Assembly (NCBI GenBank): GCA_002425885.1
Contig: DINC01000082.1
Span: 4,027-10,670, forward strand
Source: Spirochaetia bacterium UBA5550
GTDB lineage: Bacteria; Spirochaetota; UBA4802; UBA5550
Length of the DNA stretch: 6,644 nt
Direction: 5' to 3'
The notes beneath the pieces are model-generated. The model worked only from the letters and a program-made list of their open reading frames with translations, did no database searches and had not been told where the DNA came from. A program made the translations under genes and the position numbers. The number at the start of each line of letters is the position of its first letter. Positions within the stretch are counted from its first letter, which is position 1. Below are positions 5,450-6,644 of the stretch, one piece after another.

Positions 5450-6562
5450 TCACTGCTGCTCCCCTTTCTTCTTTTTGAATACAAAAAATTTTGATCCCAG
5501 GAAATTAACAGCAAGTCCCCCTACTATACCGAGAAACGCGGCCAGGAGATAATACCTGTGGAAGAATTCTTTTGTGTCATAAAGGTAAACTGATATAGTC
5601 CAGTTGAGTGCAAATCCTGCCAGACTCACCACGAAAAAACGGATATACTGGTGTATAAGGCCGTGGCCGCTTTTCGGGAAGTTGAACTTCCTGTTGAGTG
5701 AAAAATTTGAAGTAAGTGCAAATACAAATCCTATGGCTCTTGCTGACCGGAAAGGTATCTGCATGATATCATAAGAGATAAAAACAAACGTAAGGTCAAC
5801 AACCATGCCGGAAGCTCCGATCATTGAAAAAACAATAAATTCACTGATTGTCCTGAATTTAAATCTGAAGAGTCTCCATATATGTATAAGGTAGAGCGCC
5901 TGCTGCTTCATCGTGAGTTTACTTTCGCCGTAAAGTCTCTCCTGAAACTGGATAGGTATTTCAGTTACCTTTTTTGGCGCAAGCTTTACAAGGAGCTCGA
6001 GACCTATCTTGAATCCCAGGGGATTAAGAGGCACATTTTTTTTCAGAAGGCTGCTTCTGAAAGCGAAAAAACCTGCCATGGGATCTTTTACCGAAGTGAA
6101 AGGGCGGGCAATCATCCTTGATACAAGGGCGTTTAATATACGGAATATATTAAAATGCTCAGCAGAACCCCCTTTAACAAAACGGCTGCCGATTACAAAT
6201 TCGAATCCCTCTTCAGCAATTTTATCGAGCATTGCAGGGATTTTTTCCGGCGGGTGGCTCAGGTCAGCATCCATAACAAGATATATGTCACCTGTGGCAA
6301 GCTCAAAACCGGCAATTACAGCTGAGGATAGACCCTTCTCCTCCAGCCTGATCTTCAGTTTTACAGGGTATTTTTTCTGTAATTCATCAACTTTCCTGTC
6401 TATTCCGTCCTGTGAATTGTCATCCACAAATATTATTTCATATTTATATCGGGTATTTTTCAGAGAACTGTCAATTCTTGATGTCAGTTCAGGTATATTG
6501 TCAGCTTCGCGGAAAGTTGGTACTATTATTGATATTTTGTCCATATTATCACTTGGTTTCAT
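5450..6562 (-). CDS. GT2 polyprenol-phosphate glycosyltransferase fused to a GtrA membrane domain
   Basis: A 370-residue protein in two parts. Residues 8-235 are a GT-A fold family 2 transferase of the dolichol-phosphate-mannose-synthase type: ISIIVPTFREADNI, FVDDNS (D47, D48), VMDADLSHPPEK (D98 and D100 as metal/nucleotide-sugar ligands), IGSRFVKGG, DPMAGFF (160-166), PLGFKIGLELL and YGESKL. Residues about 240-365 form a GtrA-like domain of four predicted membrane helices, including FIVFSMIGASGMVVDLTF, the conserved TSNFSLNRKFNF and FLGSKFFVF. The enzyme should transfer a sugar from a nucleotide donor to a polyprenyl phosphate at the inner face of the membrane, and the GtrA part may anchor it or help flip the lipid-linked sugar. 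ATG 6562 follows a weak GGAA; ATG 6544 (M7) is an alternative. The sugar is not identifiable; mannose or glucose is usual in the family. Confidence 0.88.
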   Translation of the reverse strand: MKPSDNMDKISIIVPTFREADNIPELTSRIDSSLKNTRYKYEIIFVDDNSQDGIDRKVDELQKKYPVKLKIRLEEKGLSSAVIAGFELATGDIYLVMDADLSHPPEKIPAMLDKIAEEGFEFVIGSRFVKGGSAEHFNIFRILNALVSRMIARPFTSVKDPMAGFFAFRSSLLKKNVPLNPLGFKIGLELLVKLAPKKVTEIPIQFQERLYGESKLTMKQQALYLIHIWRLFRFKFRTISEFIVFSMIGASGMVVDLTFVFISYDIMQIPFRSARAIGFVFALTSNFSLNRKFNFPKSGHGLIHQYIRFFVVSLAGFALNWTISVYLYDTKEFFHRYYLLAAFLGIVGGLAVNFLGSKFFVFKKKKGEQQ

Positions 6563-6644
6563 ATTTTCCGGTTAATAAAATGTAATAGGCGGAATCATTA
6601 CAATCATTTTTTTATCAATGAGGTTGATCTTTTAATGTATATTC
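6563..6644. other. Upstream region of the glycosyltransferase operon, cut by the window edge
   Basis: These 82 AT-rich bases should contain the leftward promoter. On the minus strand, a TTGATA is seen near 6618-6613, but no good -10 lies at normal spacing. AATCATT occurs twice as a direct repeat (6593-6599 and 6602-6608), and ATCAA/TTGAT arms (6614-6628) form a small inverted repeat. None of these is strong enough to call a regulatory site. No gene is visible. Confidence 0.4.

Noticed and set aside
5882..6575. Plus-strand ORFs of 79 and 188 residues opposite the glycosyltransferase
   Set aside because: The minus-strand frame has clear GT2 and GtrA motifs throughout; the plus-strand translations are low-complexity and serine-rich shadows without family motifs.
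6614..6628. ATCAA/TTGAT inverted repeat followed by CTTTT as a terminator at the window's right end
   Set aside because: Only five AT-rich pairs with a short T-run; too weak, and the gene it would terminate is outside the window.

Overview
The window holds six protein genes, one long intergenic region and no mobile-element gene. It looks like a stretch of chromosome from a Gram-negative, moderately AT-rich bacterium. The gene types (a DUF4080 radical SAM protein, a TRAM-less RlmD/TrmA-like methyltransferase next to a THUMP methyltransferase, a GT2-GtrA fusion, and a small cysteine-rich DUF6485 protein) would fit Deferribacterota, Spirochaetota or a delta-proteobacterium-like lineage. I cannot settle the phylum from the sequence alone.

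Layout. Positions 22-1686 (+): a B12-binding-domain radical SAM protein of the DUF4080 family. Positions 1799-2416 (+): a TetR-family repressor. Positions 2417-2913: about 500 bases without a protein gene. In order, this gap carries a promoter whose -35 hexamer overlaps the tetR stop codon, a perfect 16-bp palindrome at the predicted transcription start (a good TetR-type operator), about 150 bases of apparently non-coding sequence, a strong intrinsic terminator (2591-2631), an AT-rich spacer, and a roughly 150-bp inverted-repeat element (2712-2861) of the GTCATT...AATGAC kind. The right end of that element may supply the -35 box of the next operon. Positions 2914-4056 and 4056-5246 (+): two RNA methyltransferase genes joined by a TAATG stop/start overlap, probably a translationally coupled rRNA/tRNA-modification operon. 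Positions 6562-5450 and 5446-5243 (-): a convergent operon of a polyprenol-phosphate-type glycosyltransferase fused to a GtrA membrane domain, followed 3 nt later by a cysteine-rich DUF6485 protein. The two operons meet tail to tail, and their stop codons share one TTAA.

The most interesting part is 2413-2631. A regulated promoter with a TetR-like operator leads into a transcript of about 185 nt that ends at a textbook terminator and has no convincing reading frame. This could be an undescribed small RNA under control of the adjacent TetR protein. The other five genes are recognisable at family level, though the substrates of the DUF4080 protein and the role of the DUF6485 protein are unknown.
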